This document shows, in pieces, positions 55,545-64,000 of a stretch of DNA of 64,000 nt. Within the stretch, counting starts at the first letter, position 1. Every line of letters starts with the position of its first letter. The translations under genes were made by a program, and so were the position numbers. Source of the stretch: Bacillus sp. SD075 (GTDB lineage Bacteria > Bacillota > Bacilli > Bacillales > DSM-1321); the NCBI RefSeq assembly GCF_017355165.1, contig NZ_JADILK010000001.1, forward strand, positions 248,001 to 312,000. The letters are read 5' to 3'. Under the pieces are notes generated by a model, which searched no databases, was not told where the DNA came from, and saw only the letters and a list, made by a program, of their open reading frames with translations.

Positions 55545-58511
55545 ATGCGTCAGAAAAAAGAAAATGAACTGGCATTTAATAATGTTACCTGGGATGGGGT
55601 AAATCTAAAAATTACTTTTGCTAAAGAAACTTTAGATAATATAGATACATTTCAACTTCAAATTCAAAGTCGGTATAGTAATAAGAAAAGAATTGTATCT
55701 TACAAGCGTAAAACGTTTTTAAAGGAGCACATTATTATCATTCCTTTAAAGGAACTGGAAGGGTTGGACAAGGGACGGTGGGACTTCTTTATTGAAGTTG
55801 AAAGCAATAAAGGGGTTCATAAGAAAAGAATAGGCCTATATGGTGCACCTGCAGCATCTGAATTGATACGCTATTTAAAGCCTATTATTAATAATGGAAC
55901 ACACGCTATTATTCCTTATCTAACAGAAAAAAATGGTTTATCTATTCACAGTGCTAATATGTTGCAACTGGAAGATATCGGCTATAATGTTGTTCGTCTT
56001 TTTAAACAAGTATTGAGTGTGAAAGAAACAGATACAAAAATATTCCTTAACTTTTCTGAGATATTAAATCTTAAAATAAAAGATACGAGACTTGTTATGA
56101 AAAGTGGAGACCGTGTTTTTGTTCTTCCCATGAATATAGATAATGATGGAAAAACGCTTATAGTCAGGAAAAAAGACCTTCATTCGGTTTCACTAAAAGG
56201 AAAATGGAACCTTTATTTACAAATTACCAAAGGCCATATATTAGAACGCTATGGTGTTAATGTTCAAATGAAATACCAAGATGATGAAATTAAGTTTCTT
56301 GTAAGAAAACAAGTAAAACAAATGTCCACGATTATTGAACATATTAAAGGGCAAGTAGATGCAGAAAATCTAAGGGTTGAGGATGGATATATAACATTTG
56401 ATATACCGTCAAAAGAATTGAAGCATGCAAATAAGGTTGAATTTTATCTGAAGAAAAGACGAGAGCCTGAAATAATAACACTTGATGTAAAAAGGAGCGG
56501 ATCTGGGGGAAAAGAACAGATCATCATTCCGACTTCACAGTTAAAAGATAAGATTGCAGTGATAAGCCGTTGGGATTTGTATATGAAACTATCCCATGAT
56601 CACGTGAAAGTAAACAGACGGATAGGAAACTACAACGTTATGCCTTTGTCAGAGAAAGATAAGCATGCAGGGTATTTAATGCTAAATGAAGCCGTAGGTA
56701 TATCACCATATCGGACAAAAGATAACGAGTTCTCATTCTATTTTTGTACGGAAGAACAGTATATGAATTCAATGTATCCTGCAAAAACAAAACTCCATGA
56801 AGTATCTATGAATAAGGAAGGATTACTACAACTTACTGCCTCTATTCATGTAAAAGAAACAAATGATTTTGTAGTAGACCATGTAACACTAAGATTACGA
56901 CAGGATAAGAGCCAGGTAATTCAGATCCAATGTGCTGAAGAGATGTCACAGGACAAGTATAGTAGAAAGATTAAAGCAGAATTAAATATTAGTCAGTTAG
57001 AACTAGAGCAATTTTATTGGGATTTTTTCATTACCATTACTCTGGGTAATGGTGATAAACGCCATGTACGCCTTAACAATGATAATTATTTAATTAGTAA
57101 AAAATTGAAACATGGTATGTTTAGATATACTATAAATACCCCGGATGAATATATGATTTATGCCTACATTACTATGAATGATTGTCTGAGTTTAACATAT
57201 CGGCAAATAGGTGAATTTGAGTCTTTCAAGCATAAGATTAACGAGTATACGGCCTTTTTATTATACATTTTATTGGTTTGGTACTTTTCTTGGAAGCCAA
57301 TTTGGCTTATTCATGAAAAATATTCCGAAACGGCTCAAGATAATAGTTTCTATTTCTTCAAATATTGTTATGAAAATCATTATAATAAAAAGATATACTA
57401 TGTGATTAAAAAAGGATCAGCCGATGAAAAAAATTTAGCCCCCTATAAAAAGCGCATCGTTTATTTTATGAGTGTCAAACACCTCTTACTATTACTTGGA
57501 TCAAAGTTAATTGTATCTTCGGAGACAAAGGGTCACGGGTATGCATGGAGGGTTTCCCAAGGAGCTATCCGTGATTTTTTAAATGAGAAGAAATATGTGT
57601 TTTTACAACATGGAGTACTAGGTTTGAAAAGAGTCGATAATACATTTAAAGCAAATTCATCCAACGGTGCAGACCTATTTGTAGTATCCTCTGATTTTGA
57701 AAAAGAAATCGTAAAAAGCTATTTTGGATACAATGAAGATAACGTCATTGTTACAGGCCTGTCAAGATGGGATGCATTAGAGGATAAATCGCTTCAACAT
57801 ACAAAAAAAGAGATTTTCTTAATGCCTACATGGAGAAATTGGCTTGAAGAGGTAGAGGATGATAAATTTGTTTTATCAGATTATTATCATGAATATAACA
57901 GTTTAATACAATCAGAAAAGCTCTCCCAATTGTTAAAGGAAAATGATATCACATTAAACTTCTATGTCCATCCAAAATTCATGCCGTACGTTGCCAATTT
58001 CACTAGTTCTCATGAACATATTAATGTTATACAATTTGGCGAGGCAAAAATTAATGACTTAATTATGCGTTCAAGTTTGCTGATTACAGATTACTCTAGT
58101 GTAGCTTGGGAGACATATTATCAAAAGAAACCCGTTCTCTTCTTCCATTTTGATTTGGATAAGTATTTAGAGAATCAGGGTAGCTACATGGATTTAAGAA
58201 ATGATGTTTTTGGAGAGGTTGCTTACAACTCTTCAGAGTTAGTTGATAAATTGAGAGTATATATAAACAATGGGTTTAAAGAAAAAGAAGAATTTAGTTC
58301 AATTAGAAACAACTATTTTAAACATGTTGATCACGATAACAGCTCACGGATTTATAAGTATATCAGTGAACGTGAAAAATCACTTGTTAAATCAGATGGA
58401 ATTCTAAAAAACTTGAAAAGAAGTTACCTCATTACTCATTTGTGGAGAAAATACAAGAAAAACCCAATTGTTGGCAGGGTTGGCATTAGCATCTTAAATA
58501 TATTAAGGTGA
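55545..58511 (+). CDS. TagF-like CDP-glycerol glycerophosphotransferase with long N-terminal region
   Basis: This 988-residue protein has a C-terminal glyphos_transf domain (about 570-940) with KLIVSSETKGHGYAWR, FLQHGVLGLKRVDN, the catalytic-region VTGLSRWDAL, MPTWRNWL, VHPKFM and LITDYSSVAWETYYQKKPVLFF. TagF-type enzymes polymerise glycerol phosphate onto lipid carriers. The first ~560 residues are repeated beta-rich segments (WDFFITI, WDLYMKL, WNLYLQI, WDFFIEV), at least four similar blocks, probably glycan-binding. ATG 55545 follows GGAG by seven bases and is preferred over ATG 55512. Confidence 0.88.
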   Translation: MRQKKENELAFNNVTWDGVNLKITFAKETLDNIDTFQLQIQSRYSNKKRIVSYKRKTFLKEHIIIIPLKELEGLDKGRWDFFIEVESNKGVHKKRIGLYGAPAASELIRYLKPIINNGTHAIIPYLTEKNGLSIHSANMLQLEDIGYNVVRLFKQVLSVKETDTKIFLNFSEILNLKIKDTRLVMKSGDRVFVLPMNIDNDGKTLIVRKKDLHSVSLKGKWNLYLQITKGHILERYGVNVQMKYQDDEIKFLVRKQVKQMSTIIEHIKGQVDAENLRVEDGYITFDIPSKELKHANKVEFYLKKRREPEIITLDVKRSGSGGKEQIIIPTSQLKDKIAVISRWDLYMKLSHDHVKVNRRIGNYNVMPLSEKDKHAGYLMLNEAVGISPYRTKDNEFSFYFCTEEQYMNSMYPAKTKLHEVSMNKEGLLQLTASIHVKETNDFVVDHVTLRLRQDKSQVIQIQCAEEMSQDKYSRKIKAELNISQLELEQFYWDFFITITLGNGDKRHVRLNNDNYLISKKLKHGMFRYTINTPDEYMIYAYITMNDCLSLTYRQIGEFESFKHKINEYTAFLLYILLVWYFSWKPIWLIHEKYSETAQDNSFYFFKYCYENHYNKKIYYVIKKGSADEKNLAPYKKRIVYFMSVKHLLLLLGSKLIVSSETKGHGYAWRVSQGAIRDFLNEKKYVFLQHGVLGLKRVDNTFKANSSNGADLFVVSSDFEKEIVKSYFGYNEDNVIVTGLSRWDALEDKSLQHTKKEIFLMPTWRNWLEEVEDDKFVLSDYYHEYNSLIQSEKLSQLLKENDITLNFYVHPKFMPYVANFTSSHEHINVIQFGEAKINDLIMRSSLLITDYSSVAWETYYQKKPVLFFHFDLDKYLENQGSYMDLRNDVFGEVAYNSSELVDKLRVYINNGFKEKEEFSSIRNNYFKHVDHDNSSRIYKYISEREKSLVKSDGILKNLKRSYLITHLWRKYKKNPIVGRVGISILNILR

Positions 58512-58539
58512 AAACTTGAAATGCGACCAGTTAAAATGA

Positions 58540-58573
58540 TAACGGCCCCTAGTATTTGTACTAGGGGCCGTTA
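58540..58573. terminator. Hairpin between convergent tagF-like and beta-helix genes
   Basis: TAACGGCCCCTAGTA (58540-58554) pairs perfectly with 58559-58573 around a four-base loop. It lies between convergent stops and probably ends transcription both ways, though T-runs are weak. Confidence 0.65.
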
Positions 58574-58592
58574 CCTATGGATTAAGGATTGG

Positions 58593-59810
58593 CTAATCAG
58601 CTGCAGTATTTGATTCTAATGACTTTGAGGGTGTATTAATAAATGAATTTGAAGAAGCATTCACGTTCTTTCTAAATTCTATAGTTTTTCCATTTAGAAC
58701 TATTGGGGAAGCTAATGTATCGACGAATTCATTATTGTGTATTTCAAATTTAGAAATCACTAATGCTCCGCTTGAGCGTTTATCCTTACCATTCTGCGTA
58801 TAGTAATAGTTACCTATACCATCAATCTGAATTCCTTGTGCACATTCTATGAATTGATTTTCTTTTATAAGAACGTCTTTCCAATTATGTCCTCGTATAG
58901 CTGCATATGTCATTTTTTCAAAGGTATTGCCTATAATTTGAATGTTTGTGTACGGTCTATTATGGGACGCTGAATGACTGCCTATGCCAACCCCCCATGG
59001 ATTCATATTTCTTACGTGCGAATTCCCAAAATAGTTATGTTCTATCCTAACGTTTTTAGTTATAGTTAAGTCGACACTCCCGAACCGTCGAAATGCTTTA
59101 TCAGATATCATCCCATCAATCTGAATGGCTTCTGTGTAATCATCATTACTCGAACGAGATCCTAAAAACTTACTATTTCGTATGAGAACATTTTTATTAC
59201 CTGCTAAATCTATTGCATGGCCACCTACTATGTTCTTTAATACGGTATCCCGAATAAGGATATTATGACCATGAGCAAAACCAAACACAGAAGGGGTTCG
59301 TAGTTTTATGTCGGCTCCCCCAGCGTCCCAAATCCCACCATCTATAATAATGTTGGAATTACCTTTATAACCGTGGTAAGTTGCCTTGAAATCTCCATTC
59401 AACAACATGATGTCTTTATTTGTGTCAGCTTTTCGCAGAATTGTTTTAGAAGGAATTTTAAGCCAAGTATTACTATAAATGTGTAATGATTTTTTCAGTG
59501 TGTAATTACCTTTTGGCAAAATTACTTTAATAGGTGTATCCGAATCTCTTGCAGTGTTCAATGCTTTTTGAATCTGTTTACTTGCTTCACTTCCGTGTGG
59601 AATGGATACTGGGATTGTCTTATAGTCCTTTTGCAAAAGGTGCAGTATCTCCTCCGTAAAAGGTTTCAGAATGGCAGATTGCTCAATTGTCTTTCCTGAA
59701 GACCTATCCGGGGTGGGAGGTGAAAAAGGATTCCATAATTTGTACAGCACTACGGAGACTACAATAATAACTAAGATGACTGATATTCTCTTCAATTTTT
59801 TAACCTTCAT
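58593..59810 (-). CDS. Membrane-anchored right-handed parallel beta-helix protein
   Basis: This 405-residue protein has one N-terminal membrane anchor (ISVILVIIVVSVVLYKLW), a linker, and from about residue 75 a pectate-lyase-like beta-helix with repeated coils (NILIRDTVLKNIVGG, NVLIRNSKFLGS, NVRIEHNYFGNS, NIQIIGNTFEKM, DVLIKENQFIEC). Such proteins bind or cleave polysaccharides. Placement next to glycan genes suggests a role in maturing the polymer, but catalytic residues could not be assigned. The ribosome site (CAAAGA) is weak. Confidence 0.8.
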   Translation of the reverse strand: MKVKKLKRISVILVIIVVSVVLYKLWNPFSPPTPDRSSGKTIEQSAILKPFTEEILHLLQKDYKTIPVSIPHGSEASKQIQKALNTARDSDTPIKVILPKGNYTLKKSLHIYSNTWLKIPSKTILRKADTNKDIMLLNGDFKATYHGYKGNSNIIIDGGIWDAGGADIKLRTPSVFGFAHGHNILIRDTVLKNIVGGHAIDLAGNKNVLIRNSKFLGSRSSNDDYTEAIQIDGMISDKAFRRFGSVDLTITKNVRIEHNYFGNSHVRNMNPWGVGIGSHSASHNRPYTNIQIIGNTFEKMTYAAIRGHNWKDVLIKENQFIECAQGIQIDGIGNYYYTQNGKDKRSSGALVISKFEIHNNEFVDTLASPIVLNGKTIEFRKNVNASSNSFINTPSKSLESNTAAD

Positions 59811-60477
59811 TCTTTGGGTATGCTACCGGTAATTCCTTGCAGGTTTGGTTTATTGCCTTTCTTTACACTAATAGATCGTATATGGACTTTCATGAAACAT
59901 TTTGGTTCTTGCTGAAATTTAGGATAAAACGTTTTGTACGATCATGGGCGAAATTGCTTGGCTGAGATAAAGTAGCTTATTTCCAGATTGGTTTACATAT
60001 CGTTGAAATCAAATAGGGTTTTACGGTCCAAACGGCTTTTTTATGTAAAAATCTTTTCCACATCTATATTAGCAAGAGATATGACAGACACGCCATGCTA
60101 ATCTACAAAAAAAATATAAAGTTTTACGACGTTGGCTTCTCGGATTGTATATGATATCGTTTTATTTCCAAATTGGATAGACTTCTTCGACCATCTTCCT
60201 TTCTTTGGTCTATTATAACAAGAGATTACCCGAATATAACAATAGCTTAATATGGAATTTAAACTCCGATTGTACGATAACGGCTACTTAATTAAGAAAA
60301 AGGTTCTTTCAACTGATAAAAAATAATGTTGCAGCATGGACCAATGAACATAACCCACTAGAGGAAGAGAATGCATTTTCTATTTCTGAAAAGCAATCTT
60401 CTGCTTCTTAATTGTTCTGAATGGAACGTCAACCTGGGACAAAGAAGGTATTATTTCAAGAAGAAGGCCACCTTTGT
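59811..60477. other. A+T-rich intergenic stretch, mostly without genes
   Basis: No complete gene. The segment 60292-60411 may be a coding remnant (listed separately). The rest shows no ORF, repeat or RNA motif that I recognise. Confidence 0.5.
60292..60411 (+). pseudogene. Possible 3' remnant of an unidentified gene
   Basis: The frame reads RFFQLIKNNVAAWTNEHNP then LEEENAFSISEKQSSAS and ends at TAA 60409-60411. It has protein-like composition but no start codon with a ribosome site, and a stop lies just upstream at 60289-60291. Family not recognised. Confidence 0.25.
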
Positions 60478-60511
60478 GAGGGGCAAACTGTACCGATTTA
60501 GACAAAAAAAA

Positions 60512-60534
60512 GAAGCAATAGCCAATACTGCTTC
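60512..60534 (-). terminator. Terminator of the zinc-finger mini-gene, copy 2
   Basis: On the minus strand GAAGCA pairs with TGCTTC, followed by TTTTTTTTG. Confidence 0.7.
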
Positions 60535-60565
60535 TGGTTTACATATATCGACCTCATGAAATTCT

Positions 60566-60757
60566 TTAAATCTCACCCTCTTCAAGCCTCCTATTATACT
60601 CAATTTTACTGATTAACCCTTTTGCATTACAGGTAAGACAATCTGTATAAATATCGTAAGCACCTGTACCTGCACAAACATGGCATTTAACATGAGTTTC
60701 CGGTATATCCTTATGCATGAATGAAAAAACTTTTCCAATATACTGCAGAATAATCAT
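60566..60757 (-). CDS. 63-residue CxxCxGxG zinc-finger protein, copy 2
   Basis: Same length as the gene at 49956-50147; differences are at three positions only (GKVFSF versus GRAFSF, and IEY versus VEY). CHVCAGTG and CLTCNAKG are unchanged, and most nucleotide changes between the copies are silent or outside the gene, which suggests both have been under selection or that duplication was recent. The start at 60757 lies behind AAGGAG. Confidence 0.8.
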   Translation of the reverse strand: MIILQYIGKVFSFMHKDIPETHVKCHVCAGTGAYDIYTDCLTCNAKGLISKIEYNRRLEEGEI

Positions 60758-61074
60758 TCCCAAAACTCCTTTTTTTCTATCATACAACGAAAAAGTGAGA
60801 AGGAAACAGGGAATACAATAACATTACTTAAAACAAATAAAACCATTACATAGTTTACATGGGGTTAAAAAATGGCCTGATGGGGAAATTTTAATGTCGA
60901 GTGATGTCGGAATAAATTGGAAGAATATTCTTTAACGCAGAAAATTTGATAGTTATAATGAATGAGAGAAAAGTAACCGGGAAATTGAGTTTAGGTAGCA
61001 TTAATTAAATAAGAGTTTACCTATTCTATAAGACTTCCATGTCAGTCATTAATGTTCAAATATGGGAGGTAAAG

Positions 61075-61905
61075 ATGAAGAAATATGGTTTAATCATTGT
61101 CACTGGAATTTGCTTAGCAGTACTGGCTTTTGGTCATCTGCATTGGAAAAACATAAGCCAGGAAGCAGGGGTGGAGGCCAGGGAAGCTGCAGCAAAAGTA
61201 AAAGAAAAGGAAAAAGAAGAAAGGGAAGCTTTGATCCAAAGTTTAGAACCGGAAAATAATAAACAGCAGCCGCTAATAGATTACCTGCAGTATAAGTCGC
61301 TTACGCAAGAAAGGGTTATTGTATCCCTTGTGGGAAGTAATGGTACGTCCGGAACCGGTGCAAGTAAGACTACCAATAGTTGGACTGGACGCTTAGAGAA
61401 GAGTTTGCGGGCCCATGATGATTTGGAAACACTACGTTTCATTAATCATGGACATGAGGGGTATTCAACAGAGGATTTGCTGGAAGGTAAGAAACTGGAG
61501 GCGGTCATACAGGATGATCCCGATCTGGTTATTTTTGAAAATTCGCTGATAAACAATCATTATCAATCACTTAGCCTGGAACAGACGGAAAAAGATTTGG
61601 AAAGCATCATGACAAAGTTAGCAAAGGAGCTGCCGAATGCCAAAATTCTAATCATTTCACCCAACCCAGTCGCAAATGGTAAAACGGAGAATAATTTAGG
61701 GTTGAATTATTTGCATTATATTCAAGCTTCCGAGCGGGTCATCAAAACGAATAAATGGACTTATATGAATAGCAAAGAAGAAATGGAAAAGAAGCTAAAG
61801 GAAAAGAATATGAGATTGGCTGATATCCTGACGAATGATAATACCCATCCAAATGATCAAGGGCATTACATATGGTTCGAGGTTTTTCAGGAATATTTCA
61901 GGTGA
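61075..61905 (+). CDS. Membrane-anchored or secreted SGNH/GDSL-type hydrolase
   Basis: This 276-residue protein has an N-terminal hydrophobic helix (YGLIIVTGICLAVLAFG), a charged coiled-coil-like linker (EAREAAAKVKEKEKEERE) and an SGNH fold. Block I is VSLVGSNGTSGTGAS, with Ser in a GSN variant of the GDS motif; LVIFENSLINNHY would be block III; block V is NTHPNDQGHYIW with Asp and His. Relatives deacetylate or esterify extracellular glycans. ATG 61075 follows GGGAGG by six bases. A long hairpin terminator follows. Confidence 0.82.
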   Translation: MKKYGLIIVTGICLAVLAFGHLHWKNISQEAGVEAREAAAKVKEKEKEEREALIQSLEPENNKQQPLIDYLQYKSLTQERVIVSLVGSNGTSGTGASKTTNSWTGRLEKSLRAHDDLETLRFINHGHEGYSTEDLLEGKKLEAVIQDDPDLVIFENSLINNHYQSLSLEQTEKDLESIMTKLAKELPNAKILIISPNPVANGKTENNLGLNYLHYIQASERVIKTNKWTYMNSKEEMEKKLKEKNMRLADILTNDNTHPNDQGHYIWFEVFQEYFR

Positions 61906-61910
61906 GAAGT

Positions 61911-61952
61911 AAAAGGGGGAAACGTGGTTATATCCACGTTTCCCCCTTTTAA
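61911..61952 (+). terminator. Intrinsic terminator after the SGNH hydrolase gene
   Basis: AAAAGGGGGAAACGTGG (61911-61927) pairs perfectly with 61934-61950; the stem ends in TTTT on the plus strand and in TTTT on the minus strand, so it may be bidirectional. Confidence 0.8.
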
Positions 61953-62009
61953 AGTTACTGATTGCACCTGAAAGAAAGCGGTATCATAATTTCTCAATCC
62001 TTAAAGACA

Positions 62010-62309
62010 TCACTTTCTATCCTGAATGAATTCACGCATTTCCTCTTTCGATATTCCTGACCCGATAACATCGTGCATGATTTCCATCCACTCTTCATCC
62101 ATGCCCTTGTCTGCTTGCTCATTCAACAGAGCATCGACCTTAATACAAAGTATTCTAGAAATTTTTTCTAAAACTAATATAGTGGGGTTTGTTTGAAGGT
62201 TTCTTTCCAGTGAGCTTATATAGGATTTGGCAACGCCGGATTTTGTGGAGAGTTCACTAATGGACATTTTCCTTTCCTCCCTAAGTGACTTAACTCGGTA
62301 ACCTATCAT
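62010..62309 (-). CDS. SinR/SlrR-like biofilm regulator
   Basis: This 99-residue protein has a Cro/cI HTH (MIGYRVKSLREERKMSISELSTKSGVAKSYISSLERNLQTNP in parts: SISELSTKSGVAKSYISSLE is the HTH) and a C-terminal Sin dimerisation helix pair (MDEEWMEIMHDVIGSGIS, KEEMREFI). Residue pattern closely follows SinR, including RNLQTNPTI. Start 62309 gives the SinR-like MIG N-terminus; the GTG nine bases upstream lies in the ribosome site. It is divergent from the epsA-like gene, as slrR is from the eps operon in B. subtilis, so it likely controls that operon. Confidence 0.88.
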   Translation of the reverse strand: MIGYRVKSLREERKMSISELSTKSGVAKSYISSLERNLQTNPTILVLEKISRILCIKVDALLNEQADKGMDEEWMEIMHDVIGSGISKEEMREFIQDRK

Positions 62310-62743
62310 TTTGACCACACCTAACCATTAAAATGAAAATTATGTATTGATTTAAACTAGTACTTTTAGTTTACACATTTTCCTATCATTTTTAATGATA
62401 ACTAGGCACTAAAATACTTGACACAATTATATGCATAAACGGATTTTTCTGTTTTGATAGGCATTTAGTTAGGTTTTCTTTTAGTAAATATTGTAAAACG
62501 AGTCAATAGACTGGCGAAAATTGGGAATGGGTATATACTTAGGTTTATTAAAAATTTAAATCAAAAATATGCTGGCAGATGGGTGATATATAAGTGAATA
62601 ATGCAATATTTAAGAATTAGAAATTATTTCCTTTGTATTCCTGTCTCCTTTTTTTGTAAAATTACTTTTGCATTTGAAAAGTATTCTTTGATTGTAAGAT
62701 TCATGAAAATTTCCTTGAAAATACATAAAAATAGGTAATATTA
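62310..62743. promoter_or_regulatory. Divergent control region between the SinR-like gene and eps operon
   Basis: A+T-rich with two-fold symmetric elements: TATCATT TTT AATGATA (62384-62400) and AAACTAGTACTTTTAGTTT (62354-62372). These are candidate operators for the SinR-like protein; no exact copy of the B. subtilis SinR site was seen. Confidence 0.4.
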
Positions 62744-62752
62744 TGGTATAAT
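62744..62752 (+). promoter_or_regulatory. Extended -10 promoter of the eps operon
   Basis: TGGTATAAT (TGnTATAAT) lies 36 bases before the epsA-like ATG; the -35 (CATAAA, 62724-62729) is weak, as expected with an extended -10. Confidence 0.6.
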
Positions 62753-62787
62753 GCAATAGGTCATTTTTAACATATCAGGAGGATGAA

Positions 62788-63468
62788 ATGGAAGAAACTA
62801 TTAGTATTCAAGATATTTTTAAAACATTAAAGAAACGTTGGAAGCTAATCATGCTGCTGACACTAATTGCCGCTTTGATTAGTGGATCAATTTCTTATTT
62901 CCTATTAACACCCGTTTATCAATCTTCAACACAGATCCTGGTTAATCAGAAACAATCGGAAAACCAATTGGATTCCACTCAAATCCGATCTAATATCGAC
63001 ATGATCAATACATACAGTGTGATCATAAAAAGCCCGGCGATTTTGGAGAAGGTCATTGATGAGCTTGAACTAGATCAAAGCGTAGAACAACTTAGTGAAA
63101 AAATCACGATTAACAGCCAAGAAAATTCACAAGTCTTTTCATTAACGGTTCAAGATAGTAATCCGGCCAAGGCAGTTGAGATTGCCAACACGGTTTCTGC
63201 AACTTTCCAAAAGGAAATCAAGGATATCATGAATGTCGATAATGTGAGCGTTCTTGCCAAGGCAGAAATCAAGGAAAATCCTGCACCTGTTAAACCTAAT
63301 CCATTATTGAATATCGCCATTGCAATTGTAGTGGGATTGATGGCTGGAATAGGCCTGGCATTTCTACTGGAGTATTTAGACAATACGATTAAGGATGAGG
63401 ATGATATAGAGAGACTCCTTGACTTGCCATTACTCGGATCCATTCAAAAAATATCGCAGCATAAATAA
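62788..63468 (+). CDS. epsA: Wzz-family polysaccharide co-polymerase / tyrosine kinase modulator (EpsA/YveK-like)
   Basis: This 226-residue protein has two membrane helices (LIMLLTLIAALISGSISYFLL and LNIAIAIVVGLMAGIGLAFLLEYLD) flanking an extracytoplasmic domain, with the Pro-rich NPAPVKPNPLLN before the second helix. It matches EpsA/CapA/YveK, which activate the partner kinase and set chain length. ATG 62788 lies behind AGGAGGATG. It is followed by the kinase gene after 37 bases. Confidence 0.92.
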   Translation: MEETISIQDIFKTLKKRWKLIMLLTLIAALISGSISYFLLTPVYQSSTQILVNQKQSENQLDSTQIRSNIDMINTYSVIIKSPAILEKVIDELELDQSVEQLSEKITINSQENSQVFSLTVQDSNPAKAVEIANTVSATFQKEIKDIMNVDNVSVLAKAEIKENPAPVKPNPLLNIAIAIVVGLMAGIGLAFLLEYLDNTIKDEDDIERLLDLPLLGSIQKISQHK

Positions 63469-63505
63469 AGAACAGATAGTGACATGAAGAAAGGAAGTGG
63501 GATTT

Positions 63506-64000
63506 TTGAGAAGTAAAGATGAAAAACAAGTGAATTTAATTGCGCAGACTAATCCTAAATCGCCTATTACTGAACAATATCGATTAATTAGGACAAACAT
63601 TCAATTCTCTTCAGTGGATAAAGAAATCAAAACGATTGTGGTGACTTCATCGGAGCCTAATGATGGGAAATCGACGACAGCTGCCAACCTAGCGATTGTG
63701 CTTGCTCAAGAAGAGAAAAAAGTATTACTTGTGGATGCGGATTTAAGGAAACCAACGGTTCATTATGCGTTTAACCTTAGTAATATACATGGTCTTACTA
63801 GCGTATTGACCAAGAAAATGGACTTAAGAAAAACTATCTTGAATTCAAATGTTTCAAATTTAGACATTTTAACAAGTGGGCCGATACCGCCTAATCCTTC
63901 AGAGTTATTAAATTCCAAAGCGATAGAAACAACGATTGATGAACTAAAAGAAATCTATGATTATATCATTTTTGATACACCGCCAGTACTGGTTGTGCCG
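63506..64000 (+). CDS. epsB: BY-kinase (EpsB/CapB/YwqD-like), 3' truncated by window edge
   Basis: The frame is open from TTG 63506 to the edge (165 codons). It shows ITEQYRLIRTNIQFSS, Walker A SSEPNDGKSTTAANLA, Walker A' LLVDADLRKPTVH and Walker B YIIFDTPPV, the hallmarks of bacterial tyrosine kinases that work with EpsA-type modulators. AAGGAAGTGG lies just upstream of TTG. The Tyr-rich C-terminal tail is beyond the window. Confidence 0.92.
   Translation, partial: MRSKDEKQVNLIAQTNPKSPITEQYRLIRTNIQFSSVDKEIKTIVVTSSEPNDGKSTTAANLAIVLAQEEKKVLLVDADLRKPTVHYAFNLSNIHGLTSVLTKKMDLRKTILNSNVSNLDILTSGPIPPNPSELLNSKAIETTIDELKEIYDYIIFDTPPVLVVP

Larger units (their letters stand above)
60478..60876. repeat. 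Direct repeat R2 (~399 bp), second copy of the zinc-finger cassette
   Basis: It matches 49868-50264 over its whole length with scattered substitutions and one-base indels, in the same orientation. Homology begins near GGGGCAAACTG and ends after GGGGTTAAAAAATG. Confidence 0.85.

Noticed and set aside
60371-60559. 62-codon plus-strand frame crossing into repeat R2
   Set aside because: It runs across the repeat boundary and the terminator of the minus-strand gene, with no motif support.

Overview
The window reads as chromosomal DNA from an aerobic, spore-forming member of the Bacillaceae, most like Bacillus/Peribacillus. The evidence is spore genes (a SafA/ExsA-like coat protein, a CotS-type kinase, a YhcN/YlaJ lipoprotein, BofC, SpoVB), Bacillus-style ribosome binding sites, frequent TTG/GTG starts, a T-box in front of hisS-aspS and 6S RNA right after aspS. 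From memory, safA-bofC-ruvAB-queA-tgt-yajC-yrzE-yrbG-spoVB-comN-secDF-recJ-apt-relA-dtd-amidase-yrzK-hisS-aspS-6S-tcdA is the B. subtilis gene order. No species call is possible without a search.

Layout. 1-25.7 kb is conserved core: spore coat and germination genes, Holliday-junction helicase, queuosine tRNA modification, Sec translocation, single-strand exonuclease, purine salvage, stringent response, D-Tyr-tRNA proofreading, a wall amidase, and a T-box-controlled hisS-aspS pair. 25.8-35.6 kb is an accessory block inserted between 6S RNA and tcdA. It holds a TauD-type dioxygenase divergent from an aliphatic-sulfonate-type ABC transporter, an NtaA/DszA-type flavin monooxygenase, an MFS pump, a nitroreductase and an M20 peptidase; I infer organosulfur scavenging. 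36.5-46.4 kb is a tandem duplication of a complete livJHMGF branched-chain amino acid importer. 47-49 kb encodes a secreted subtilisin-like protease with Ig-type repeats. 49.3-64 kb is mosaic: a VOC protein, two near-identical copies of a zinc-finger mini-gene about 10.6 kb apart, a Fur-box MFS exporter, a small HTH protein, a 39-residue CsrA-like ORF, galU, an acyltransferase, a TagF-like glycerophosphotransferase, a beta-helix protein, an SGNH hydrolase, a SinR-like regulator and the start of an eps operon running off the right edge. The stretch from about 52.4 to 60.5 kb is visibly more A+T-rich than the core.

The most unusual signal is a family of non-coding repeats (cores near 2.7, 19.3, 19.5, 46.6, 46.8 and 49.2 kb). 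Two composite copies sit inside intrinsic terminators (dtd and the second livF) and are flanked by a duplicated terminator hairpin, as if the hairpin were the target-site duplication. One of them carries the first ~25 codons of an IS1182-like transposase. This points to terminator-targeting MITEs. Other points worth checking are two tandem intrinsic terminators in the leader of the sulfonate operon and the direct repeat bracketing the 50-60 kb segment. I saw no tRNA, rRNA or CRISPR array.
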